From Kalmusia sp. IMI 367209 (lineage: Eukaryota > Ascomycota > Dothideomycetes > Pleosporales > Didymosphaeriaceae): a stretch of 64,000 bases of DNA. A program made the translations under genes and the position numbers. The notes under the pieces are model-generated. The model was not told the origin of the DNA. It saw only the letters and a list, made by a program, of their open reading frames with translations, and did not search any database. Shown here piece after piece: positions 11,129-23,159 of this stretch; within the stretch, counting starts at the first letter, position 1; every line of letters starts with the position of its first letter. The DNA is taken from NCBI GenBank assembly GCA_027946365.1, contig JAPEUQ010000003.1, positions 1,798,001 through 1,862,000 of the forward strand, given 5' to 3'.

Positions 11129-13558
11129 TCTGAACGGTGCGGGGGAGCGGGTTAGCCCTGGAAGTTTGTCTTCATGCCCAAAGTACCAGCATGTGTGGCT
11201 GCGGTTCCAACATGGCGGTGAGGATTCACGATGGCGACTGGAAGGGGGACGATATGGTGTTTCACGCTTTCGGTGCATCCGCATATTATGCGACCGGGAT
11301 GTTCTATAGCATCGGGAGCAGGCGACGCATGGAGCGCCGAGGGCTATAGAAAAAACACAAATCTTGTGATGATCTGCATATCGGGTGCCAATCGATGAAT
11401 CGCGCAAGGTCACGTGATGGGACTGCTAAACCTGGCAGCGTTTGCAATACTGTCTTTGTGAGGTCCGTAGAAGCTGGTGACGAATGCATCACGAGGGCAT
11501 GTTTTGATTCGACGGCGGTGCGAGGTGGCGGCCGTGGAAGTGGTGGTTAGCAGCTGCGCGCCAGATGTATGACGCTCCAAGTACGTGCCATCGGCATCAT
11601 CCTTTTGTAACGCCTTCGCGATCGAGACTGCAAAGAGTCTGCAGCGCATCACCGATGTCCAGACACACGGGCCGGCGTTGCCTATTTCCTGCCATGGAAA
11701 TGGTGGAAATGGAGGCATCGCATGCGCCATTGCTGCCGTGAGACGCTGCGAGAGGCCTCGATCCTCGATCCACGATCTGATAGCCAGACCTTTGCCACCC
11801 ATGCAGCCTTCCGCTCCGCCTGGAGGTTGCAGCGTTCGCATCTGCAGCCATTGGCCACCGCGTCATCAGCGGCGGACACAGACGCGCCCAGAGGTTCCAC
11901 CCCGGCCCTGACAGGTCGCGGCGGCAGCGCTGTGAACAGCAATCGATCGCTTGTCTCGGCTGAAACCCAGGGAACACCACACAAGCTTCGCGGTAGAGCA
12001 TCGCGTGCACGCCGTGTGTAGATCTTGGGGCGCACCGCACCATGATGCGGCCAAAAGAGGGCGAGTCGCGGGCTAGCCGCGCGCGCACAGCAAGGACATG
12101 GCGCATCCGCGGGCGGATTGGGGCGAAGGAGGGAGGAGGAAGGGGGGTGGCAGCGGGCTGTGCTTCGTCTTCGGATGCTGCATCTTCGATGGTGCTGGGT
12201 GGGTGAATGGAATGGTCGATGTCGCGTTCCGGCAACGGGCGCCGTGCACACGCTCGAAGAACTCTCCGCCGGGTGGCTTGGCGGGCATCATCGGTCAAGT
12301 CAAGGCCTCCCCCTCTCCCCAGCAGCGCGCCCCCGGGCTGGCAGCCATTCCCGAAGCGCGCCCTGTTGGCTGGCCCCTGCATGCCTGCATGGCGCTATGT
12401 GCCTGCGACCGATGCCGCCCTTTGTCTCGATCGACGGCGCTCGCTAGCCATCGAAAAGCTCGCAGGCCTCACGCTGGCCACTCAGCACCAGCGCGGGCGA
12501 CCGCTGCCCACTCGCGCCTTTCCGCCTCTGACCACGCCGTGTGCTGCCAGAAATCTCGACGAAGCCTCGCCGAGTACCCTGCCAGTGCCTGCCCTGCCTT
12601 TACCGTCGTCAGAGCTTCGGCCGCGCTGCCGATCGCTTTGCTCTGACCTCACACCCGGTCGCCTTTCGCATCCCAAAAATCCGCACTTCCCCTCCACCAT
12701 GCCATGCCCTCTCTCGTAACCCGCCCCTCCTGGAACGCCGCATCGCCTGCCATGGCCGCACCACGCCGTCTTTCTTAGGCCTGTCCCGTCTCCCAGGATC
12801 TTGTCTGGATCGATCTCCCCCTCCCCATTCTGCATTCTGCATTCTTGCCTCCCATCCCGCCGTTCTTCACCCTCTCTTGCACCGCGTGAGCTTATGGTGC
12901 TCCCCTCGCTGTGCATTGCCCGCCGCGGACGCGCCCAATGCCGTTCGCTCCCATCTCGAACCCTACCGGCCGCTACACGGTCGTGCCTGCGTCAGGATCC
13001 CTCGGCTCTCTTCCAGCTCAGAGCCTCTGAAAGCACCGTAATTGCGCCCGACGCTGTACCGTACCACTACTAGACAGCCCTGATCTGGTCGGTCCGTGGA
13101 CCCACTTTCCCCCAAAACCACGTTGCGTGCCACTCCTCCTATGGACGACTACTAGACGTCTACCCACCAAAAACTTACTCTTCTTGCGCTTTGCGCCCTG
13201 CAACACTTGATACTACCACCCTATTTTTCCCTATCGCCCGGCTCCGCCACTGCTCGCCTCCCCGCACCAATCAAAAAAACTACATACCCCAAAACATCTG
13301 TATTTCCTATTTCGCCATTTCTTGTATACTCCGCCCTCCACCACCACGCAAGCAACCCCCTCTCATCGCAAAATCGTCGCCACTGGTGGCTTAATACTAT
13401 CGCACCTCCACCTAGATTCCGCCTTGGGTCCCACCAACACCCTCCCGTCTCGAGGCATACCGCCCACCACTACTACTACCTTGCGCTGAACGACAACCGC
13501 GAGACTGCCCCTCACCCCCCCGCCACAACATAACACTGAGGTCTTCTCAACTCTCTAC
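11129..13558. other. Long GC-rich and pyrimidine-rich upstream region
   Basis: 2.4 kb without a supported gene. The many overlapping frames at 11.4-12.9 kb look like a by-product of high GC and few stops. From about 12600 to the ATG at 13559 the + strand is strongly C/T-rich, typical of filamentous-fungal promoters and 5' leaders, so most of it probably belongs to the SAM/HMG-box gene. Confidence 0.5.
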
Positions 13559-15330
13559 ATGAGCGACCTAGGGGAGCGGCTGGCGCGATTGGGATTGTCC
13601 CAATACCTGGAAGCACTCGTGTCCGAGGGTTTCGACACGTGGGAAATCGTACTCGACATCACCGAATCAGACCTGTGAGTGACGCATTGCTACATGCCAG
13701 TCAGTCAGTGACCAAAGTCTCACATGAAACAGTGGTTCGCTCGGCGTCAAGCTCGGACATCGAAGAGTATGTATCTACTGATAGCCACGGTTCACGATTG
13801 GATTTGTTCTGACCCCCGATTAGAAACTTCAACGGGCAATCGCCGAGTCGCGAGGACAGTCCTCAGGTCGGCCCCTTCCCATTGGGCTGGGAAAAGCAGG
13901 CAGCGTCGACGGCTCGTACCGCAGCGACGATTCAGCGACAGAAGGCAAAGCCAGACCGGGCGGCGAGTCCTCAGCAGCTGGTGCCACCACCAGCGCCAAG
14001 CGGAAATACCGGAGACATCCTAAAGTCAGTTGGGTCCCCACTGTCGCGTGTCCGCGCGTTGCATTCTAGCGCAAATTTGGTTCTCTTCTAACCATTTCCA
14101 GCCTGACGAACATGCGCCGGAACGACCTCCGTCTGCTTATGTCATCTTCTCCGGTCGTAAGAACTACACTCACCTTTGCATTCAAGCCTCCACTGACATG
14201 CATCAGATGTAAGGGACACAGTGAAAGGGCAGGATCTGTCCTTCACGGAAATGGCCAAGCTGGTTGGCGAAAGGTGGCAAGTGCTACCCGCCGATGCAAA
14301 AGAAGCTTTCGAACGCCAGGCCAATACTGCCAAAGAGAAGTACTACGCCGCGCTTGCTGAGTACAAGAAGACGCCAGAGTACGAATCTTACCAAAAGTAC
14401 TTGGAAGCGTTCAAAGCCAAGCATGCCGCCCCGCCCAAGGGTAAGTCACTGCGCATCACACATCACCCTTTTGTAACTGTGGTAACAGAGGCAGAAGGCA
14501 AGCGCTCAAAAGTAGAGCCAGAGGCGACCTCGACCACGACTACGACTACGCGAAGCAGCAGCCACGATCATGCCGAACGTGCGCAGGGCAGAAGAGTCAG
14601 CTCTGCCCATTCAGATGTCTACACTGGATACCATCGAACCGAATCGAGCCCTCCCATAGGCCCCGCACGCCTGCCCTCCGGACCAACACATACTTCCAAG
14701 TCAACATCGCCTGCTGTCCATAGCCTCTCTGGTTTCAACTCGCCTCGAGCTGCTGAACACAACTATTCTCCACTCTCTGCGTCACCACGTCCAGCATCTC
14801 TCCATAAGGATAATTCATTTGAATCACAGTCCAGTGCTATGGCAAGGGATGCACGGGGTCAATCTGATACTAGCCTGCCTTACTCACCTTCTCCTTTTGG
14901 TCACGCACCCTCTCATCCACCCTCGACTGTCCCACCCTCAGCTTACAACACTCACTACCAGGCTCCCATTGAACTCCCATCCCGACGATCGCAACGAGAG
15001 CTGACCCGGCCTCCAATGTTGACACATGAAGACACGACATTATCATCAGATAGCGGACAAGGTAGCTACCCTGTGAGCTACACCGGACCGACCCTTCCAA
15101 TCATGGACACCTCCAAATCCCTACGTTTACTGCCGGCACCCGTGCCTAGCATGGCTGCTACTCCTTCACCTTTGGACCGCCACCCAGTACCGCTGCCGTC
15201 CACAACGTCAGGTCCCCAACAACATCAAGATTATAGAACTTCTTTCGCAGCATTGGTCAGAGCTGGAGAGCTGGCTAGAGCAGGCGCCAACGTAAACGAC
15301 GAAAACATGGACGCACCGGCCTATTCATGA
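13559..15330 (+). CDS. SAM-domain plus HMG-box protein
   Basis: Six exons: 13559-13674, 13733-13766, 13824-14024, 14102-14156, 14207-14440 and 14489-15330, giving about 493 aa. An N-terminal SAM domain (residues 2-60) reads LARLGLSQYLEAL..FDTWE..ITESDLGSLGVKLGHRRKLQ. After a short linker comes an HMG box (about 120-205), beginning PPSAYVIFS and continuing LSFTEMAKLVGERWQ..KEAFERQA..KYYAALAEYK. The remaining ~280 residues are Ser/Pro/Thr-rich and probably disordered. Intron 14441-14488 is 48 bp with no stop, so an unspliced reading adds 16 codons. Splicing gives PPKEAEGKRSK, which fits better. The HMG box binds or bends DNA and the SAM domain mediates protein contacts; a nuclear chromatin or transcription role is inferred. 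Confidence 0.88.
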
Positions 15331-17314
15331 GGCTCCTAGCCGAAAGGTACCTCTTTACTTACTAGGGTATCTTTCGCCTTTCTCTTCTTCAGCCCTACGG
15401 AACATTCTCCCCGTGTGCTCCAGTGCCTTTGGCAGAGGAGTCTGTCAAGTACACCCGCAGCAATGTCACATGCTGACAACATATTCTGCCATATACCACA
15501 CACGGTACGCTAGCATCAGCATTGCTGCCCATATGTTCTGTTTCGCATGCGCCGTGCAGATGCCGCTCATAGCATTGGGAGTGCCCCCAAACGCCGAGCC
15601 CATCGCATGGCCGTTGTTACGACCGGAATTTTTCACCCACCTCGTCGCGTATTCACGTCAGCGCGAATATGCGCAAAGAGGTATCATCTTTGTTTCATAT
15701 GTATTGGACTTGAGATATCTCGGGTGATTGCGCACCACATTAGAGAAGCACAAGCGGTCTGCGTTGAAATTTCACACAGTTGATCGAAATGTTTCACCTT
15801 CGCCTCCACAGCAGCTTCTATTAGTTCCTGGTGATAGCCCGGCTGTCTTTCGATTGTGTTCAGTGCTCATTTAGCTAGCCCCAAACCTACGTAGCAACAA
15901 TCATACCCCAGATTGCCGGTTGAGTCTACAACACAATACGCCCTCAGTACACAATGCCTGTCCTTGTAGTGTGACTGTTGAAACCACCCTAACTATACGC
16001 TCTAGATCGCTCTAGATCTTTCGCTGCTCACTGCTGTGCCTTTAGAGCTCTGGGCGAGTGTTAGAGTAGTAAGGGATGTCAGCAGCACATTTGGCCAATC
16101 GGACATCATGTATCCCCCGACTCAAGTCGGTCGGTCTAGACTCTCAACGGTCACTAGAGCAGGCCTAGGGATGGCGTGAGATCTCGCACACCACGACTCA
16201 CCGCAAGGTGCCACGGTGCGTTGGGCAGGGAAAAGCAAAAACTGCCGTATCCTCTGTAGTAGGATGTCGAACGGTCGCTCGGCCCATCGGCACCTTGCTG
16301 GCAATCGTTTCTTAGTACGAAATAGGTTGCTGATCATACGTTGCATCGAGACGTGATGTCTACACAAGCTTCTGCAAGTCGCCAACGGTTGAGCGCTGGA
16401 CCTGTTGATCGCTGCCCTTTCGATGCGCCACCCCTGCGTGCCACGGGACGGTGCAACATGCCAAAGTTGCAATTCGCCATCTGCTGAGGTTATGGGAATT
16501 CGTTACGCAGAAGTAGCGTGCCAAGGCGTTCTGGATCGGACGGGTATGCGGATTGCTGAGTACGGATGAGGTTGGGCTTAAGGCGGGAATATTCATGCAG
16601 TTCCGCGGAACCACGGCACGAGCGGTCTGGTAAAGGGGGGGTGGCAGCTAGGTTAGGGCTAGATGACAATCCATTGAATCGATGCGATAAGTGTCGTGGG
16701 CTATCGTTGCCCTTCGCTCGTAAGGCTGAGTTTGATGTGTTTCGCCACCGTACACCTTAGGCATGATCTACGAATCAAATCCGGTAGCGATACACGCGAA
16801 GCGGCAGATCAGCGCTCGAGCACCATGTATACCGGTACTGCACATGTCTCAGAAAGGCTTATTTCCATCAAACACAGACGCGGGAACTCCTGCTCTCGCC
16901 TTGATCGGCTGGCCAATAGCAAGTATCCCAGAATAGCGTATCAGCTTTGCCAGCCCGCAGCTCTCTCAACTACCCCACTCCTTATGTGTTCTAGACACGG
17001 CAACAAGAAAGGTTCAGCAGCAAGGCTACTATCACATCACGGACCTCATAGCCTACGCGACCTCGTACATAAGACACTGACCTTACCGATCCTATCCAGA
17101 GAGCGTATCCCCCTGTCGTCGCGCTGCATGCGCGCCAAGCGCCTATAAGCGTCCCAGCCCACCGGGCAAGATCTAGACTCCACCACACTCATCCCCCCCG
17201 CCTGTCAAACATCCTCCCCGTGGCCAGAACACCACGACGCCCGCCATCCGCCAAGGAAACACGTAATCTCGGGTCTCTGAAGGGGGGCTTTTCGCTAAGC
17301 TATTGGAGGAAGAA
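15331..17314. other. Intergenic, no supported gene
   Basis: About 2 kb. Only short, frame-overlapping ORFs without family motifs are seen. The first few hundred bases are probably the 3' UTR of the SAM/HMG gene. Confidence 0.45.
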
Positions 17315-18344
17315 ATGGCGGGGCTTGCAGCGGGCGGAGCGGAGACGCCCAGGTTGCTGCGTCTGGTTCCGCTAGGCGTGAACGACGTGCCCGAGCATCT
17401 TGAACTGGCGGCCGCGCAGTCCAATGCGCCCTCTGTCTCGGCATTTCTCGCGCAATGTCTCCGCGAAGCCGGACAAGAAGACTTCGGCGGGTTCGCCAAG
17501 ACGGGCGAGGTGAAAGAGAGCGTGGCAGTCTCCGGCGGCAGATTCCCCGTCGTGGTCGAGAAGCTGAAGAAGAAGGGGGAGGAGGGGGGAATGTGGTTTG
17601 GGCGGAGGAGTGTGCACGCCGATGAGGTGTCCTTTGAGGAGCTGGATGCGGTGGTGAGGACGGGGCACGAGAAGAACGAGATGGAGTATACGCCGGCAAT
17701 ATACGAGGCCAATACCTTGGTGGAGTGGGGCTTTGGGGAGGCAATCGAGGGGGTGAAGGATGTGGAGATGAGGAGTAAGCTTTTACTCTTCTTCATTCGT
17801 CGATTTTGGGAGCATCGTCGACGGAGTTGGATCGAATACAGGACAATGTTGAAATGCAAGATCAATGCTAACGCAAGTAGTAACGCAAATGCATCACACC
17901 ATGCCCGCTCCCGCTCTCCTAAACGACCGCGTCTTCACTGTCCTCCTCATCTCTTTCATCGCCACCTCTCCGGCCTCAGGCACTCTCGCTCAATCCATCG
18001 ACCTCCAGCTTCCCGTCGACCTCTCCACGTTTCCCTTTGGAATCAAAGCCCGCAGCCACACCGTGGCCTCTTCTTCCAAACTCACCTACAAGAGCCCCGA
18101 CCCTGCAACGTCTTTCCAAAAGAAACAAGACGGGCGCAAGCTCGTCGAGGGTAAGTACGTCAGTCTAGAGAAACTAAGCAAGGTGGAGGTCGACGGCAAG
18201 GTGGTGAGCAAATGGGAGATGAAGACGGCGAGTGATGCAGAGGGCGCGCTGCCGCTGGGCGTGCAGAAGCTGGGAGTTCCGGGCGCGATTGTGAAGGACG
18301 TGCCTCTTGCGTTGGAGTACATTGTAAAGAAGAGAGGGGCTTGA
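17315..18344 (+). CDS. DUF3074 (START/Bet v1-like) protein
   Basis: Two exons: 17315-17774 and 17881-18344, about 307 aa. The start is the ATG at 17315; an in-frame TTG 12 bp upstream is ignored. Features of the fungal DUF3074 family are visible: MWFGRRSVHADEVSFEELD, the EYTPAIYEANTLVEWGF region, LLNDRVFTVLL after the intron, and KWEMKTASDAEGALPLGVQ with VPGAIVKDVPL.LEYI near the end. The family adopts a START-like hydrophobic-cavity fold; ligand and process are unknown. The acceptor is a tandem CAAG/TAG pair (17877 or 17880), which would add or drop one Val. A GTAAGT at 18152 is not used, because the conserved sequence reads straight through it. Confidence 0.85.
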
Positions 18345-20854
18345 TTGGAGATGAGAGGTGTGCTGAAAATGGATTAAATAAAGAGAGTATTCGCATTTGC
18401 TGGTCGACGACTCGTCGTGTATGCAACGTTCAATGGCAGGTTTATCACATTGCACAATGATGTAATAAAGACTAATGTAATCCTCGACTACCAACTGTGG
18501 TTATCTCAACTAATGGAGGATATTAAAGTAGTTCACTTGTTTGTAGAGCCGTTATTTCATCTCCATATGCAAATATAAACTTCGTCTCTGCATAATCATC
18601 AGCCTGTGTCAACCGCAACCACCTTCCCACCAGGCCCTTGGACAGTGTTGTGACTGGAGGTCTCTCTCCTCTTGGATTTTTCCTAGTTTGTTCTCCTTTG
18701 GCTCTTGACTCAATTCAAATGTGGGCTTGCAATGCTGAGTGGTAGTCTTATCTGAGGATCTGCTCCCAGAATGGTGTTCTGGGCGGTGTTTGCGTCTCTC
18801 CTTTTACATCTCACTACCCGCTTGCTATAGGAATTCGGACGATCAAGTGTTCGTGCCTCCTCTTTATTTCATTTCCATGAAAGTTGAGGTATGAGAAAGA
18901 CCATCTCCAGAGGTAGGACCTGCTTCTTCTTGAGAAAATGAGTCGACGGCGTATCTGGCTGGACACGAGATACAACATCTCCTCGCTGGATTCTATTCTT
19001 TAACTCACGCACCCTTCTCCTTCTGCTCCGCGTATGACATTATACCTGAAGCGAACTGGCGACGGACAAACAACTCCGGATCATCGTTGCGCCAACTTTT
19101 CCATCCCTAGGTATGACCCGTGTCCCGCTTTATTCCGCTATATCTCTGTACCACAGTGATTGATGGCCTTCCCTTCGGCATAGTGTCTCAAAGGCGGAAG
19201 AAGAGCGTCTCCACAGCGAACTCGGGCGGTAGACTTGGGCGCACATGCTCGCAGCTGGCGTATGCGAGGACGCTCGCGGTGTTAATCTCTGCTTTGCGAA
19301 TCTTGAAGCCCTCATGTCACGAACGGTGTTTTCAATCTCCTGATACCCGGATTCCCCACTCGTCCCCAACTTCTTCAATTTACTTGCGTGTCGGCAAAGT
19401 TGTAGGTATTCGCTGCGGTGCTCGCTGAGGCTTACGTGCGATCGAGATACGGGTGTTTATCCAGGTCATTACCGTTAGAGCCTGAAGATGGAATTAGCAA
19501 CTTGCGACGGCCATGTGTAGATGACGGTTACGACTCATTGCGGATCGACGAAGCGCGAATGGGGCGTGCTGGCATAGGGCTGTTCTTCTCGAGTGTAGAT
19601 GTTTTATCCTGTTGCATGTAGTTGCTCATGTCACTGCGCTTCTGCGTATGTACTCGCTAGAATAGAGCAGGCTGGAGACTTGTCGTCGGCAAGCTTGTTC
19701 GCTGCGTTGATGACGAGGGAATCATTGGAAGGTAGAGAAACTTGGTGTCGCAGGGAGGAGATGAAGAGAGGCCCGCGGACGAAGAGCAGATTGACGCGTG
19801 TGCCCGAAGTCCCAGTTGGGTCGACTTCATGATATTCCGAGCATTGAAGTAGTACATTAGGTGATAATACTTGACGTCGAGATCCTCAGCAGAATCACAT
19901 GCTTGTAAGGCTGTATATCGCCTCACTGTCGCTCCTGCTACTATGGGCTTGTTTACAGTGCGTCTCGTAGTAGTCGCAGTCGACTGCAGTCGACGAAGTC
20001 AGATAGCTATGATCACGGATGCATCGAAAACAGAGCATTGCAGTTAGCTTCCGCATCGCCTTGTGTGATCTGGTCTCTTGAAATCCCCGCTCTTGCCCAA
20101 AACTCTTGTGTCCTCTGTCAGTGACGCTCCTTCCCTAGCAACAGCGCTCGCTCCCCTCGCCCACCTGGATAAACTAACTCATCTACACCACTAACAAAAC
20201 TTTTTACTACTATATAACACTCGAATTCTCAAAATACTACCATCGGAGGTAACCAGGCCCGAGATACGTGGAGGAGTGGGTTCCAAGAGGTGAGACGCAT
20301 TGTGAACGGGATAAACCTTAGAGTTTAGCCGTTACCACTTCCGGGTGGGTTGGCTTTTTGCGAATGTTCGAATACAGCAAAAGAAATTTTTTTTTTACTT
20401 GTTGTAGAGACAGGAAGCTTCGGGAGGGTGAGGGAATCAGCCCGATCGGGAAACCATGTCTAAAGCAGTATGAGAGGTTTTTAACTTATATTCCTTTTTC
20501 TTATTTGTGCGGTAATGAAAAGGGCTGATTGAAAAGCAAGGAACGCATTCCAAAATCTTTTTCTTAAATACTATTCCCCAAACCCACCAGGAAGGCATCG
20601 GTACGAGCATATGGGAGCTAGATAGCATTGCACAGCCGCTCATCTGTATGCGCTTACCGAGATACCTATACTCGCTCGCTTTCTTACAGTATATGGCCGT
20701 CGGGTCAGTTTTTGACTCCGCCCTTCGAACTTAGAGCAAGATATACATGTATACACGCGTCTATGCTAAACATGCTACTCAGTAACTCGAAGGCAAGATT
20801 TGACGCCTTTATCTTTACCCCTGCCATCTCCACCTGTGTAATCAATAAACCAGC
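18345..20854. other. Intergenic, no supported gene
   Basis: 2.5 kb with only short unconvincing open frames. It lies between the 3' ends of the DUF3074 gene and the carboxylesterase pseudogene (convergent). No RNA gene or element was recognised. Confidence 0.45.
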
Positions 20855-22745
20855 CTACACTCCATTTTTGGAATCCAGCAATAGAGCGTTGATGTAGGCG
20901 CTTCGCCTCTGGATGCCACCCTCCAGCGGCCTAAACGTATACCCCTCCGCCGTTATGTTTGCAGTATTCTCATCCTTCCCAGCAAATGGCCATTCGGAAA
21001 AAAGGTGCGCATACGGGGTAGCAGTACTGTCGTTGATATCCATCCTGAACATGTACTGAAGTAGATAACTTTCGGAAGCGAGGGCCGTCTCGAGGCTCAC
21101 CACCGGCGTGGTAGCAGGATCAGCATAGAAGAAGTCTGCGAGTGTTAGCGACACTAAAGATCATACATAAATGTGAGTTTTATAAAGGCCATGTGTTGCT
21201 GGTGGCACAGAGAGAATGAAGCGACGAGCGCGATCCTGGTAAGCCCTTGCGATGTTCGATGCGGTACAGCCAAATACGACGTCCGTCACATAGTCCCATG
21301 CTAACTTTTCTGGAAGGCTAGTCTGGTAGGAGTACATCGATTGTAAAGTAGCAATACTCTCATTCGAGGCGTTGGGAATGTTGGCGCGGACGAGGTCAGG
21401 AAAACGAGAAGGCATGCCGTAGTCGGAAGAAAGCCCAAGGCCCTGCTCTGCATGAAAACGTAGTCTGGTGATTTGAACTGCATGAGACTTACCTCAAAAG
21501 CCATATTCCCAATGACCAGCTTTTTTATACCCTTGTTGAATTTGCCCTTCGAAAATGCCTCCACGGGAAGATTTGACACCAGCTCTCCATCGACCGTAGG
21601 CGCAAAGCCAGGGGCCAGTCCCAGCGAGCCGCCGCCAGTAGAAGGAGCTTGTTCCATGATCAACTTGTTTGCGGCCCGTATTGTTGCTTCTGGTACCTTG
21701 CGCACGCAATCGACATTTTTACAGCCGGTTGCGGTGACCGCGAAGTCAAATATAGGGCGAGATCGCTTAAGATCTCTTCTTGGGGGTATAGCAGGCGAGG
21801 AGATCCAGGCTTGGTCAAACGGCAATTCTAGTCTTCCTTCTTCGCTGAGAAGAAGCCAAGTTATGATGCCAGCGCCGGCGCTCTGCCCTATGACGGTGAT
21901 ATTATCAGGATCGCCGCCGAACTTGTAGACATACTTTCTCGTCCATTCGAGTGCCGCCAGTGTGTCCCATACTCCAAGGTTGCCGTTCATGTCATCTTCG
22001 AACTTTGGCAGCCAACCTGGTATACCAAGTCTGCTTTTGTGTCAGCACAGAAGTGAAGCTTAGAGAGTAACGCGTACCGATAATTATGCGTGACAATGAT
22101 GAAATGATCTGTCAAATTTAGCGGCCAATTATACAGTCCGTATGTGTTGATGCCAAACACAGTCTAGTCCTTTCCCCCGAACGAGTATGCAGAACCAACC
22201 ACCCAATGTAGTACTGGGAGCTTGTCACCCTCTTTGGCGTTCTTTGGCTTGATCACGTTCAAGAAAAGGCAGTCCTCCGAGCCCCATGTAGATCCATTTA
22301 TTAGCGGAAAAGGCACACCGGGGTGCGCTGAAGAGATGCAGTCCGTCACCCAAGACGTGCGGTTCCCATTCTGTGTATTCGACTGGCGGGGAGGCGGTGT
22401 CTGCGGCTTTCGGAATCGATTCTTTCCTGTCGGCGGCTGGGCATAACGGATGTTGTCTAGAGTAGCGGGTACAAAGTCAGCGTAGCTCGAAAAGGTGGGG
22501 ACAGGTACCGGGGTCTCAAACAAATGGGAAAGAAGTCCTTCTCTCCTGACGAAGAGACATAATTTTGTATCCAGACCTTGCGTACTGTAGTTGAGAAGCT
22601 CGGCGCCGGCAGAGGTAATATTGATTCATGTTAGTGTGTGTTTGGCATAGCCTAAGTTAATGACATCTGTAGTTCCTGGACGGTGGGCCAATGCAAAGGC
22701 GTATACCGGTAGGATTGCGCTAGCGATAAACCTAGGAGCGATCAT
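20855..22745 (-). pseudogene. Type-B carboxylesterase/lipase pseudogene
   Basis: Start ATG at 22745, with a signal-peptide-like N-terminus (MIAPRFIASAILPVYAFALA). The frame then meets TGA at 22626-22628. After a GTACGC..CTCTAG intron the family text resumes (NIRYAQPPTGKNRFRKPQ, EDCLFLNVIKP). The oxyanion-loop region reads WVVGSAYSFGGKD instead of a W.HGGGY-type sequence. A TAG (22164-22166) follows directly, then coherent sequence (TVFGINTYG..IVTHNYR) and another GTACGC intron. The nucleophile elbow GQSAGAG is intact, as is FGGDPDNITV. A GTAAGT..GCAGAG intron joins GNMAFE to QGLGLSSDYGMPSRFPDL. The PPATHG motif probably holds the catalytic His. A third stop (TGA 21161-21163) precedes the last segment, and no GT-AG intron in phase removes it. 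Several independent lesions point to a dead secreted esterase. Confidence 0.8.
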
Positions 22746-23159
22746 TGCTCCCCAAGTACGAACCTGTATGCTCAATCTTCAACATTGCGTGGCCGAAGTT
22801 GCGCGCCTTTATACACGCTTGGGATATGTCTAGCACATGGTACAATACAGTGATGCGCAAGAAAGCAAGGTCATGTCGCATTGGCATTACGGTGGAGTCG
22901 AAGTTCACCGGCAGGCGCGTCGCGTGGCTAAGTTAGGGTGTGCATATACGAAGGCGCAGCGAATCAGCCTCCATACTCAACCTCAGCTAAAGTCGCCCGC
23001 AATACGCCCTTGGCAGAGCTTCCCATACCGTCAATGATCGATGCACTGCCGCCGCCCGCGATGCGTACGCGTTCTTCACCTTTAAAAGACCGCGAAGCTC
23101 TGCTATTCCCTCGAAGTCTCTACCGAATACGCTGCTTGCCAGATTGAGACATCTAGGTG
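22746..23159. promoter_or_regulatory. Divergent upstream region, esterase pseudogene and zinc-cluster gene
   Basis: 414 bp between the divergent starts of the broken esterase and the Upc2-like regulator. No clear operator or TATA element was recognised. Confidence 0.4.

Noticed and set aside
11410..12920. Many long overlapping frames on both strands
   Set aside because: They overlap in up to five frames, lack family motifs and sit in GC-rich DNA where stops are rare; no splice-consistent protein emerges.
18150..18200. Second intron in the DUF3074 gene starting at GTAAGT
   Set aside because: Reading through keeps the conserved family sequence in frame; splicing would delete it.
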